Assembly (NCBI RefSeq): GCF_030285665.1
Contig: NZ_CP127295.1
Coordinates: 8,680,001-8,744,000 of the forward strand
DNA: 64,000 bases
Direction: 5' to 3'
From: Amycolatopsis mongoliensis
GTDB lineage: Bacteria > Actinomycetota > Actinomycetes > Mycobacteriales > Pseudonocardiaceae
Under the pieces are notes generated by a model, which searched no databases, had not been told where the DNA came from, and saw nothing but the letters and a program-made list of their open reading frames with translations. Position numbers and translations under genes: made by a program. Below are positions 44,268 through 52,408 of this stretch, piece by piece. How positions within the stretch are numbered: the first letter of the stretch is position 1; the number at the start of each line of letters is the position of its first letter.

Positions 44268-45736
44268 CGCGGCTCACCACGCAGCGGCTTGCCGGGCAGC
44301 GCTCCGGTGTCGAGTTTCCCTTCGCTGACAACCGGAACTCCCGCGACGTACAGGTGCCGGACACCGACGGACGGGCGGGTGGGGTCGGCGTAGGTCGCGG
44401 CGTCGGTGACGCGGTCCGGGTCGAGGACCACGAGGTCGGCGTCGGCGCCCACACCGAGGTGCCCCTTGCGGCGGGCGGCGGGTGCGACGTCGTCGAGGAG
44501 CCGCGACGGCAGGTACGAGCAGCGGCGGAACGCTTCGAGCCAGCTCCACTCCTCGGCTTCCCGGACCATCAGGCGCAGGGTCTTGGCGTAGGTGCCCGCG
44601 GTCCGCGGGTGCGTCGCGCCGCCCGGCGGGAGCGGCCACTCGGTGCTCTCGCTGCGGCCGTCCGGCCAGGAGACGGGCATGGCGTCGCTGGCGACGACGG
44701 CGTCGGGAAACGCGAGCGCCTGGTGCAGCAGCCCGCGGTCGCGGGGGTCGGCCTCGTCGAGGAACTCGAGGAGGCAGGGCGCGCCCGGGTCTTCCCGCCG
44801 CAGCTGCCGCAGGCGTCCTTCGTCGCGGACCCGCTCCCCCGTCTCCAGGATGACGACGCTCGACGGCTTCAAGCCCTTCAGCCGCAGGCGGTCCGGGTCG
44901 ATGAAGGCGGCGCCGACGGCCGTGCTGCCCGCGCCGTACGGATAGGCCTCGACGGTGACGCGCGAGCCTTCCCGGCGGGCGGTGTCCAGGGTGACCAGCA
45001 CGCGGTCGATGTGGTGGCCGGAGGTGCTGTTGACGTGGCAGTGGTGCATCGCGGCACCGGTCTCGCCCGCGGCGGCGGCGATCTCCACGGAGCCGTCGAC
45101 CGGGATCGCGGGGTCGACCTCGACCAGCTCGCGCACGTGGGTGTAGGTGGGCACGCCGGCCTTCGCGGCCAGGTGCGCGACGGCGATGAACTCGCCGGGC
45201 TCGGTCGCGGGCGCGTAGCCCATGAGGACGCCGATGCCGAGGGCGCCCTTCGCGAGTTCGGCTTCGAGCAGGGAAAGCCACCCGGCCAGTTCCTGCTTCG
45301 ACGAACTTCGTTGCCACTGCGGGTTCCCGAGGACGGCAAGGCCGCTGTCGATCTGCGCGTCGGGCGCGATGCCGGCGAGGACCTGCGCGCGGGCCGCACC
45401 CCAGGACGCGGAGAAGCCGTAGTGCAGCGGCCGCCCGGCCGCGGCGGCCTCGGCGTAGGCGCGCTCGATCGGCATCAGCCCGGCTTCGAGGTCGAGGGCG
45501 GTGGTGACGCCGTCCATGGCCTGCAGCCGCTGCCCGGCGATCGAGTGCACGTGGCTGTGCACGTCGACGAACCCGGGCCCGACGACGAGCCCGCTGACGT
45601 CGACTTCGGTGGCACCGGGCGCGTCGAGCCCCGGGCCGACGGCCTCGACGTGGTCGTCGTTCAGGAGGACGTCGGCGAGGCCGTCGAACCCGCTCCCCGG
45701 ATCCACGACCCGGCCACCCCGCAAGAGTGTGTGCAC
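44264..45736 (-). CDS. D-aminoacylase-type amidohydrolase
   Basis: The 490-residue protein is an amidohydrolase with the N-terminal beta-sandwich start TLLRGGRVVDPGSGFDGLAD and the metal motif GFVDVHSHVHS (about 58-68). Later metal/catalytic residues sit in HHCHVNSTSGHHIDR and VVASDAMP. It matches the N-acyl-D-amino acid deacylase / D-aminoacylase group. It would release D-amino acids from N-acyl-D-amino acids. It is the first enzyme gene of the operon, 112 bp after the TetR gene, with a direct repeat (45797-45845) in the gap. Confidence 0.86.
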   Translation of the reverse strand: MHTLLRGGRVVDPGSGFDGLADVLLNDDHVEAVGPGLDAPGATEVDVSGLVVGPGFVDVHSHVHSIAGQRLQAMDGVTTALDLEAGLMPIERAYAEAAAAGRPLHYGFSASWGAARAQVLAGIAPDAQIDSGLAVLGNPQWQRSSSKQELAGWLSLLEAELAKGALGIGVLMGYAPATEPGEFIAVAHLAAKAGVPTYTHVRELVEVDPAIPVDGSVEIAAAAGETGAAMHHCHVNSTSGHHIDRVLVTLDTARREGSRVTVEAYPYGAGSTAVGAAFIDPDRLRLKGLKPSSVVILETGERVRDEGRLRQLRREDPGAPCLLEFLDEADPRDRGLLHQALAFPDAVVASDAMPVSWPDGRSESTEWPLPPGGATHPRTAGTYAKTLRLMVREAEEWSWLEAFRRCSYLPSRLLDDVAPAARRKGHLGVGADADLVVLDPDRVTDAATYADPTRPSVGVRHLYVAGVPVVSEGKLDTGALPGKPLRGEPR

Positions 45737-45796
45737 CCGTCCGCCTCCTCGTCGTCGCTCCCCGGCGACGTTAGGAGGATTCCGGCCCGTTCCGTT

Positions 45797-45845
45797 GGTC
45801 CGCGCCGACGAACCGGAGCGGCCGGATTGATCCGCGCGGACGAAC
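45797..45845. promoter_or_regulatory. Direct repeat before the D-aminoacylase operon
   Basis: GGTCCGCGCCGACGAAC (45797-45813) and GATCCGCGCGGACGAAC (45829-45845) are 15/17 identical and spaced 32 bp apart, three helical turns. The pair lies between the TetR gene and the operon and is a candidate operator for that regulator. The second copy begins a few bases after the TetR stop. Confidence 0.45.
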
Positions 45846-45848
45846 GCG

Positions 45849-46487
45849 TCAGGCCGGCGTGACGGGCGCCAGGAGCAGGCCGGTGATCGCGTCGATCAGG
45901 CCCGTCCCGGCGTCGTCCCAGGTCGCTCGCGGTGTCGGGGTGCCCTCGGCCAGCGCGCGCTCGCGCTCCGCCGTCATGTGGATCATCAGCTGGCGGGCCA
46001 TGTCGCTGCGCTCCGCGCGGACGTCCGCCGGCAGGCCGTCCAGGCAGCGGTTCAGCCCCGCCACCGCGCGGGCGAGCGCCGGGGACGCCAGTGACTCCTC
46101 CGCGATGATCTCCCGCAGCGCCGGGTCGGTCATCACCTGCGCGCTGAAGCGGGCGAACCACGTCGGGGCGCCCAGCTCCCGCAGGTACGTCGTGCTCGGG
46201 CGGACCAGGCAGGCCACCCAGTCACGCAGGTCACCGTCGTCTTCGATCGCCTCGACGAGCTCGGCGCGCAGGCGCTCCATCCGCTCCGAGTGCCGGCGGA
46301 CGATCGCGCGGACCAGGTCGACCTTGGTGCCGAAGTGGTAGTTCACGGCGGCGTTGTTGCCCTGCCCGGCGGCCTCGCTGATGTGCCGGTTGGACACCAC
46401 CTGCACCCCGTGCTCGGCGAACAGCCGCTCCGCCGTCACGAGGATGCTCTCCCGCGTCGCACTCGCGCGGGCCGCCTTCACGTTCAT
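45849..46487 (-). CDS. TetR-family regulator of the amino-acid operon
   Basis: The 212-residue protein has the TetR DNA-binding domain (ESILVTAERLFAEHGVQVVS, then ISEAAGQGNNAAVNYHFGTK) and a TetR C-terminal region with APTWFARFSAQVMTDPALRE. It precedes the racemase operon in the same direction and most likely controls it. Whether it represses or shares a transcript with the enzymes is not clear. The signature GQGNNAAVNYHFG (rather than VSKGTLYYHF) marks the TetR_C_36-like group. Confidence 0.87.
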   Translation of the reverse strand: MNVKAARASATRESILVTAERLFAEHGVQVVSNRHISEAAGQGNNAAVNYHFGTKVDLVRAIVRRHSERMERLRAELVEAIEDDGDLRDWVACLVRPSTTYLRELGAPTWFARFSAQVMTDPALREIIAEESLASPALARAVAGLNRCLDGLPADVRAERSDMARQLMIHMTAERERALAEGTPTPRATWDDAGTGLIDAITGLLLAPVTPA

Positions 46488-46610
46488 TCCGAAACCACCT
46501 GGTCAGCCTGATCATCCGCCGGCCCCCACCTTACGGAGCCCGCGCGCTGGCGAGAAATCGGCGGAGCGTGACAGAACAGCCACTGGTCGCGCGGAGCGGG
46601 CGTTCCTAGC

Positions 46611-47027
46611 GTGGCGATCATGATCGCAGTGCTCGCGCCGATCCTGATCGGCTTCCTCTACGTCGTCCTCAGCTCGCTGATCCGCGAACCCCACCGGCGG
46701 AAGGTCAACGCCGTCATGGTGGGCGGCGCCGGCGCGGCCTACCTCTCCGGCGGCGCGCTCGGACCGTGGGAGCTGGCCTTCTGCGCGGTCATGACGTACG
46801 TCGCCTTCCGCGGGCTCGACTCGTGGACGTTCATCGGCATCGGCTGGCTCCTGCACACCGGCTGGGACGTCGTCCACCACCTCAAGGGCCAGCCGATCCT
46901 GCCGTTCGCCCACGACTCGTCGTTCGGCTGCGCGTTCTGCGACCCGGTGATCGCGATCTGGTGCTTCACCGGCGGCCGGTTCCGGCGGGTTGGCGCACCT
47001 GAGTCGCGGGTACCCGGCGGGGCATGA
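46611..47027 (+). CDS. DUF6010-like integral membrane protein
   Basis: The 138-residue protein has four hydrophobic helices (IAVLAPILIGFLYVVLSSLI, AVMVGGAGAAYLSGG, LAFCAVMTYVAFRG, FIGIGWLLHTGWDVVHH). A conserved end, GCAFCDPVIAIWCF, is typical of the DUF6010 family. Function unknown. The start could be GTG 46611 or ATG 46620. The stop overlaps the ATG of the next small gene (ATGA). Confidence 0.78.
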   Translation: MAIMIAVLAPILIGFLYVVLSSLIREPHRRKVNAVMVGGAGAAYLSGGALGPWELAFCAVMTYVAFRGLDSWTFIGIGWLLHTGWDVVHHLKGQPILPFAHDSSFGCAFCDPVIAIWCFTGGRFRRVGAPESRVPGGA

Positions 47028-47224
47028 GCACCGACGTCGAACGCGCCGCACACGCCTTCTGCCCCCGGTGCCACCCGGATCCCCGACCGGGCGAGGTGGT
47101 CGTCGCGCTGTGCGGCGCGCGATACCCCTACTACGGCCGCCGCGACCGGCCGGTGAACACGTGCCCCGCCTGCGTCCGGCTGGCCTCGGCGAACGTCTAC
47201 GCCTGCGGCCACCCCGGCGCCTAG
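47024..47224 (+). CDS. Small zinc-ribbon-like protein
   Basis: The 66-residue protein has the cysteine pairs CPRC (about 13-16) and CPAC (about 47-50), plus CGAR and CGHPGA, suggesting one zinc site. It is coupled to the upstream membrane protein by an ATGA overlap and ends against the convergent MFS remnant. The family is not known to me. Confidence 0.65.
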   Translation: MSTDVERAAHAFCPRCHPDPRPGEVVVALCGARYPYYGRRDRPVNTCPACVRLASANVYACGHPGA

Positions 47225-48040
47225 TCCCGGACCAGCACGGGCAGCGCCACCACCAGCGCGAGCCCGCGCACGGCGGCCGCCACGAGATAGGGCGCCCGCA
47301 GCCCCAGCCCGTGCGCCACCAGCCCGCCGGCCAGGGTGCCGGCCGGGATCAGGCCCCAGGCGAGCAGCCGGTACGCGCTCGTGACGCGGCCGAGCAGCGA
47401 GGACGGCACGAGCTGCTGCCGGAGCCCGACGGTGACGATGTTCCACAGCGTCGTCACGAAACCGGTCACGGCGAGGAACGCGCCGAGCACCACGGCGTCG
47501 CGGCTCAGGCCGATGCCCGCGAACGCGCCGACGTTCACCACCAGCGCGGTCAGCAGCGCCGCCCGCGCCCCGATCCCGGCCACGATGCGCGCGTTGACCA
47601 GGCCGCCGAGCACACTGCCGAGCGCGGCCCCGCCGAGCAGCAGGCCGTAGCCGCGCGCGTCGAGGTGCACGACCTGCGTGGCGAGCAGCACCAGTGTCGC
47701 GGCGGCGAGCTGGCCGCAGAAGGCGTTGACGCCCACCAGGATCGCCAGTGTGCGCAGCAGCCGGTGGCGCAGGAGCCACGCCAGGCCGTCCCGGACCGCG
47801 GAGCGCGGCCGGGCGCCGCGGGCGCGCCGCGGCAGCGTCGCCACCAGCACGGCGGACAGCGCGAAGGAGACGGCGTCGAGCGCGAACGGCAGCGCCGCCG
47901 CGACGCCGAACAGCAGGCTGCCCAGCGGCGGGCCGGCGAACTGCTCGGTGATCGTGGTGACCGCCTGCTGACGGCCGTTGGCGCGCGGCAGCAGGGGCCG
48001 CGCGACCAGGTCCGGCAGGATCGCCTGGGCCGTCGTGCTC
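47221..48040 (-). pseudogene. MFS transporter, 5'-truncated
   Basis: The readable part begins at TTAQAILPDLVARPLLPRAN, which in related 12-helix MFS_3 exporters is about residue 120. It continues through six to eight helices (FGVAAALPFALDAVSFALSA, LRTLAILVGVNAFCGQLAAA) to VALPVLVRD. The first four helices are missing. The open frame extends to 48078 only through antisense of the ArsR remnant. The protein is unlikely to work as a transporter. Confidence 0.8.
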
Positions 48041-48373
48041 GGCTGCCCGCACGTCCTGGTCAAGCGGCGCACGTCCACGCAGACGACGGTCCGCTACCCG
48101 GCCCGCGGCCGCGGCGCCCTGTGGACGGCGGGCACGCGCCCGCCGTCGGAGGGCACGGTCCGGCTGCTCGGCCGCCCCCGTGCCGCACTCCTCGAAGCAC
48201 TGCGCTCGCCCGCCACCACGACCGAGCTGGCCCGCGCGCTCGGCGTGACGCCCAGCGCGGTGCCGCAGCACCTGGCCGTCCTGCGCGAGAACGGCCTGGT
48301 GGACCGGGAACGTTCCGGGCGCCAGGTCCTCTACTTGGTCACGGCGCTCGGAACGTCCCTCCTCGGCGGTTAA
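48040..48373 (+). pseudogene. ArsR-family regulator, 5'-truncated
   Basis: From about 48040 the sequence reads PHVLVKRRTSTQTTVRYPAR. An intact C-terminal winged helix follows (ALLEALRSPATTTELARALG, then TPSAVPQHLAVLRENGLVDR and VLYLVTALG). Such regulators with an N-terminal DUF5937-like domain are usually over 300 residues; about 200 are gone. The recognition helix is complete, so a small DNA-binding protein might still be made if a start exists, but the original gene is broken. Confidence 0.75.
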
Positions 48374-49605
48374 CCCAGCGAGGACAGCGGCACCGCGAAC
48401 ACCGACCGCCCGCAGACCTGGTTCTGCGCCTTGCAGTCCGCGGTCGACCACTCCGACTGCGACCAGACCAGCCCCGTCGACCAGTCGTACGTCAGCGCCT
48501 CCGGGTGGATCGCCCAGCAGGCCGTCGTGGTGCCGCAGGTCGCCGACGTGCTCGCCGCGGTCGTCTGGGCCCAGAGCTGGCCGTTGATCGTCGCCGAGCT
48601 GTGGGCCACGTACCACTTTCCGTTGTGGGACAGCACTCCCTGCATGTTGCCGACGTAGCTGCGGAACGCCTCGGACGCGGTCCCGGTCAGCAGGTAGTCC
48701 GTGCCCATCGGGAAGCGGTAGAGGCGGCCGTGGAGGCTCTGGTCGGAGAAGTACTCCGTCGTCACGATCGACGCCGGGGTCGTGCTGCGGTCCAGCGACA
48801 TCGAGGAGAAGCACGGAACGCCCGTGTCGGACGCCATGCTGCACGTGCCGCCCGCGTAGGTGTAGTAGCCGACCTGCATCATCGCGTACTTGTAGGTGTA
48901 GGCGGCATACCCGCTCGAGGTCTTGCCGATCGCGTTCGACGTCGTGTCGGTCATCTGCAGGATGTGCTTGGTGCTGAACACCCGGATCGCGGTCGAGGTG
49001 CTGCCCTCGGCGGTCACGTAGATCTTGTCGCCGTACCAGGCCATCCCGCCCATGTGGGCCTGCGCCGCGGAGAAGCTGCTGCCGGTGCTGTTCGGCACGG
49101 CCAGGTACATCATCCGGTGCGCGGCCGCGGCGGGATCGTTGTAGTTGATCGCCTGGATCCGCGCATCGTTGTAGCGGCCGAGCGCGTCGGTGCCGTGCCA
49201 GCCGGACAGGATGATCTTGTCCGCACCCCACAGGCCGTCGTCGTCGGCGTCGCCGGACGTCGTGATGCCCTGCGGGCTCCACGTCGTCGTGCCGGCGCGG
49301 TCGGCGTCCCAGCACAGCGACTTCGTCGCCACCGGGGCCTTGGGCAGCGCGGCCTTCTCCGCACTCGTGCAGCCGGTCATCGAATAGCTGGTGTCGTTGA
49401 CGACGGTGTTGAGGCTGACGTTCGGCAGCGCGTTGTCCAGCGCGGTCAGCGCGGCGGCCGGCGTCGCGTGCCAGACGAGGTTCTGTTTGGTCGTCGTCGT
49501 CAGCGGGTCGCTGTAGGCGGCACTGGCCGTACCGGGCAGCGCCAGTGCGCCGGCCACCACGGCCAGCGCGAGGAGGAGCAGTTTCGGAGTTCGCATGGGC
49601 GCCAT
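48370..49605 (-). CDS. Secreted protein of unknown function
   Basis: The 411-residue protein has a signal peptide (LLLLALAVVAGALALPGTAS, ending ASA about residue 29). The mature part is rich in Ser, Thr, Ala and aromatic residues, with repeated strand-turn stretches such as GMAWYGDKIYVTAEGS, GVLSHNGKWYVAHSSA and TYDWSTGLVWSQSEWS. The pattern suggests a beta-propeller. It has eight or so cysteines in the mature part. No catalytic motif is recognised. The start could be ATG 49605 or 49596. It overlaps the ArsR remnant tail to tail. Confidence 0.8.
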   Translation of the reverse strand: MAPMRTPKLLLLALAVVAGALALPGTASAAYSDPLTTTTKQNLVWHATPAAALTALDNALPNVSLNTVVNDTSYSMTGCTSAEKAALPKAPVATKSLCWDADRAGTTTWSPQGITTSGDADDDGLWGADKIILSGWHGTDALGRYNDARIQAINYNDPAAAAHRMMYLAVPNSTGSSFSAAQAHMGGMAWYGDKIYVTAEGSTSTAIRVFSTKHILQMTDTTSNAIGKTSSGYAAYTYKYAMMQVGYYTYAGGTCSMASDTGVPCFSSMSLDRSTTPASIVTTEYFSDQSLHGRLYRFPMGTDYLLTGTASEAFRSYVGNMQGVLSHNGKWYVAHSSATINGQLWAQTTAASTSATCGTTTACWAIHPEALTYDWSTGLVWSQSEWSTADCKAQNQVCGRSVFAVPLSSLG

Positions 49606-49620
49606 TGCCGCACGCGCGAG

Positions 49621-50355
49621 TCAAAATTTCGTACATCGGCGGTTGTACAGCTCTTGTACCAGCCGGGTCAGCCCGATCGCGATCGCGACGAGGGCGACCC
49701 CGGCGACGATGTCCAGGACGTAGTGGTGCCCGGTCACGAGGAGGACCAACGCCGTGCCGAGGGGGAACAGCCAGACCGGCCACGCACGTCTCGGACCGCG
49801 CCGGCGCAGCACCGACCACGCCGTGTAGGCGCACCAGGTCGTCCAGGCGATGTGCATGCTCGGCATCGCCGCCAGCGGGTTCACCGCCCGGCTGGGGGTG
49901 CGGGAAGCGGCTCCGCCGAGGATGTCGTACGTCGCCATGTAGTCGACGATGCCGCTCTGCGCGAGCCGCGGCGGGGACTCCGGGAAGAGCCACACCAGCA
50001 GGATGTCCAGGAGCATCAGCACCACGAGCACGGCCAGCAGCCGGCGGTAGCGCGCGAAGTGGGAGACGCGGAGCCAGATCAGGACGGCCGGTACGGCGAG
50101 AACGCACAGCCGGTAGAAGTAGCCGGTGAGGTACATCGCGACCGGATGCGCGAGCATCGCGTGGTTGAGCGGGTGCTCGACGGCGATCCGGAGGGTCTGC
50201 TCCAGACGCTGGACGAACACCGCGGTGCTCGTGGCCGCCGCGTCGCCCCGGTAGACCGCGGCCCGCGCCAGGCCGAAGGCGACGTACCCGGCGACGAGCA
50301 GCGGCGCCTCGAAATACCATGCGGGCCACCTGCGCCGGACGCTCTCCGAGGACAT
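49621..50355 (-). CDS. PAP2-superfamily membrane phosphatase/transferase
   Basis: The 244-residue protein has six membrane helices and PAP2 motifs: the inositolphosphorylceramide-synthase-like stretch NPLAAMPSMHIAWTTWCAYT (catalytic His), and the last motif VTGHHYVLDIVAGVALV (His and Asp). The first motif (KxxxxxxRP) is weak, as in the Aur1/Ipt1-like subgroup. It probably removes or transfers a phosphate group of a lipid at the outer membrane face. It is 32 bp from the end of the CitE-like gene and reads in the same direction. Confidence 0.85.
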   Translation of the reverse strand: MSSESVRRRWPAWYFEAPLLVAGYVAFGLARAAVYRGDAAATSTAVFVQRLEQTLRIAVEHPLNHAMLAHPVAMYLTGYFYRLCVLAVPAVLIWLRVSHFARYRRLLAVLVVLMLLDILLVWLFPESPPRLAQSGIVDYMATYDILGGAASRTPSRAVNPLAAMPSMHIAWTTWCAYTAWSVLRRRGPRRAWPVWLFPLGTALVLLVTGHHYVLDIVAGVALVAIAIGLTRLVQELYNRRCTKF

Positions 50356-50387
50356 GCGGCGCGAGACTACCCGACCGGCCGGACCGG

Positions 50388-51203
50388 CTAGTCGGCCAGC
50401 GAAAGCACCGTCCGCGCCTGCTCCACCATGGCCACGTCGAGGAAGGTCCCGTCCGGCAACGCGATCGCGCCGACGCCGGCCGCCGTCGCGCCGGTGACCC
50501 GCGCGATGACTTCGCGCGCCCGCGAGACCTCCTGCGGGGTCGGCAGGAACGCGTTCCTGATCGTCTCGAGCTGCACCGGGTGGATCGCGGTCCGGCCGCG
50601 GAAGCCGAGCGCGCGGCCCGCCCGGCACGACGCCGCGAGCCCGTCGAGGTCGCGGACGTTCGCGTAGGCGGACATCGCGGGTGGTGCGAGCCGGGCCGCC
50701 CGCGCCGCGACGATCACGCGGCTGCGCGCCCACGTCAGCCCGGCGTCGTCGGCGACGCCGAGGTCCGAGCGCAGGTCGGCCTCGCCGAGCCCGATCGACG
50801 CGATCCGCGGCGACGCCGTGGCGATGTCCAGGGCCCGTTCCACCCCGAGCGCCGACTCGATCAGCGGGTGCAGCGCCCGGCCCGGCAGCGCGGCCTCGAC
50901 GGCCTGGATCTCTTCCGGCGACTCGACTTTCGGCAGCCGTACGCCGACCGGCAGCGGCAGGCGCGCGAGCGCGGCGAGGTCGGCGGCGTGCCAGGGTGTG
51001 CTCGGGTGGTTGACGCGCACCTGCACCGGCCTGACCACCGAAGCGAGCAACTCCAGGGCGTGCGAACGGGCTTCGTCCTTGCGCGCCGGGGCGACCGCGT
51101 CCTCGAGGTCGACGAGCACGACGTCCGCCTCGGACTCCAGGGCCTTGCGCACCCGGTCCGGCCGGTCGGCCGGGGTGTAGAGGAACGTCAGCGGCGGGCT
51201 CAC
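50388..51203 (-). CDS. CitE-like HpcH/HpaI aldolase / CoA-ester lyase
   Basis: The 271-residue protein begins TFLYTPADRPDRVRKALE and has VDLEDAVAPARKDEAR, VRLPKVESPEEI, PLIESALGVERALDIA and GFRGRTAIHPVQLETI. These are the TIM-barrel, Mg-binding Glu/Asp and C-terminal signatures of CitE-like lyases. It should cleave or form a malyl- or citramalyl-CoA-type thioester. It is the last gene of the LacI cluster; its GTG overlaps the CaiB stop, so it very likely acts on the CoA ester made by that enzyme. Confidence 0.88.
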   Translation of the reverse strand: MSPPLTFLYTPADRPDRVRKALESEADVVLVDLEDAVAPARKDEARSHALELLASVVRPVQVRVNHPSTPWHAADLAALARLPLPVGVRLPKVESPEEIQAVEAALPGRALHPLIESALGVERALDIATASPRIASIGLGEADLRSDLGVADDAGLTWARSRVIVAARAARLAPPAMSAYANVRDLDGLAASCRAGRALGFRGRTAIHPVQLETIRNAFLPTPQEVSRAREVIARVTGATAAGVGAIALPDGTFLDVAMVEQARTVLSLAD

Positions 51204-52408
51204 ACCGCACCCCGCTCGCGCAGCTCGGCCACCCGCTCGGGCGAGAACCCGAGCTCCTCCAGCACGGCGTCGGTGTCGGCGCCGTGCGGGCGGCCGGTGA
51301 AGCCGATGACGCCGTCGTGGCCCGACAGCCGGAACAGCGGGCCCTGCATGAGCATCGGGCCGAGGTCGGCGTCCTCGATCTCGTGGATCGTGCCGAGCGC
51401 GCAGAACTGCGGGTCCGCGACGATGTCGGCGGCGTCGTAGATCGGCGCGACCGCCGCCTGCGCTTCCTCGAACGCGGCGACGACCTCGTCGCGCGTGCGC
51501 TGCCCGATCCACTTGCCGACGGCTTCGTCGAGTTCGTCGGCGTGGCGGGCCCGGTCGGCCCCGGTGGCGAACCACGGTTCGTCGGCCAGGTCCGGGCGGC
51601 CGACCATGCGGACCACGCGCTCGGCGATCGACTGGGCCGAAGTGGACACCGCGACCCACTGGCCGTCCGCGGTGCGGTAGGTGTTGCGCGGCGCGTTGTT
51701 CGTCGACCGGTTGCCGGTGCGCGGCTGGACGGTGCGCAGCTGGTCCCAGCGCGTGATCTGCGGGCCGAGCATGGCCAGCATCGGCTCGATGATGGCGGTG
51801 TCGACGACCTGCCCGCGCCCGGTGGTCCCACGCGCCGCGAGCGCGACCATGATCGCGTACGCCGTGGCCAGGGACGCCACGCCGTCCGCGAGCCCGAACG
51901 GCGGGAGCGTCGGCGGGCCGTCCGGTTCCCCGGTCGTCGCCGCGAACCCGCTCATCGCCTCGGCGAGCGTCCCGAAACCCGGCCGGCTCCGGTAGGGGCC
52001 GAGCTGCCCGAACCCGGTGACGCGGGCGAGCACGAGCTTCGGGTTCCAGCTCGCCAGCTCGTCGTACCCGAGGTGCCAGCGTTCGAGGGTGCCGGGGCGG
52101 AAGTTCTCGATGACGACGTCCGCCGTGGTGGCCAGCGCGAGGAACACCTCGCGGCCGCCTTCGCTGCCGAGGTCGGCGGTGACCGTGCGCTTGTTCCGGC
52201 CCAGGGTCTTCCACCACAGGTTGACGCCGTCCTTCGCGGCGCCGTGGGTGCGCGAGGGGTCGGGTTTGCGCGGGTGCTCGACCTTGATCACGTCGGCGCC
52301 CATGTCACCCAGGTGCATCGCGGCCATCGGGCCGGCGAACAGCGTGGACGCGTCGACGACGCGCAGCCCGGCCAGCGCCCCGGCCGAGGCATCGCGGGAG
52401 ACGGTCAT
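51200..52408 (-). CDS. CaiB/BaiF-type (class III) CoA transferase
   Basis: The 402-residue protein has the class III CoA-transferase start GLRVVDASTLFAGPMAAMHL, followed by DMGADVIKVEHP. Further hallmarks are RNKRTVTADLGSEGGREVF and ADVVIENFRPGTLERWHLGY; the catalytic aspartate is expected near residue 180 (PPFGLADGVASL). It would move CoA between an acyl-CoA and a free carboxylic acid. ATG overlaps the stop of the SUMF1 fusion gene (ATGA). With the CitE-like gene it forms a short CoA-ester route at the end of the sugar cluster. Confidence 0.9.
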   Translation of the reverse strand: MTVSRDASAGALAGLRVVDASTLFAGPMAAMHLGDMGADVIKVEHPRKPDPSRTHGAAKDGVNLWWKTLGRNKRTVTADLGSEGGREVFLALATTADVVIENFRPGTLERWHLGYDELASWNPKLVLARVTGFGQLGPYRSRPGFGTLAEAMSGFAATTGEPDGPPTLPPFGLADGVASLATAYAIMVALAARGTTGRGQVVDTAIIEPMLAMLGPQITRWDQLRTVQPRTGNRSTNNAPRNTYRTADGQWVAVSTSAQSIAERVVRMVGRPDLADEPWFATGADRARHADELDEAVGKWIGQRTRDEVVAAFEEAQAAVAPIYDAADIVADPQFCALGTIHEIEDADLGPMLMQGPLFRLSGHDGVIGFTGRPHGADTDAVLEELGFSPERVAELRERGAV

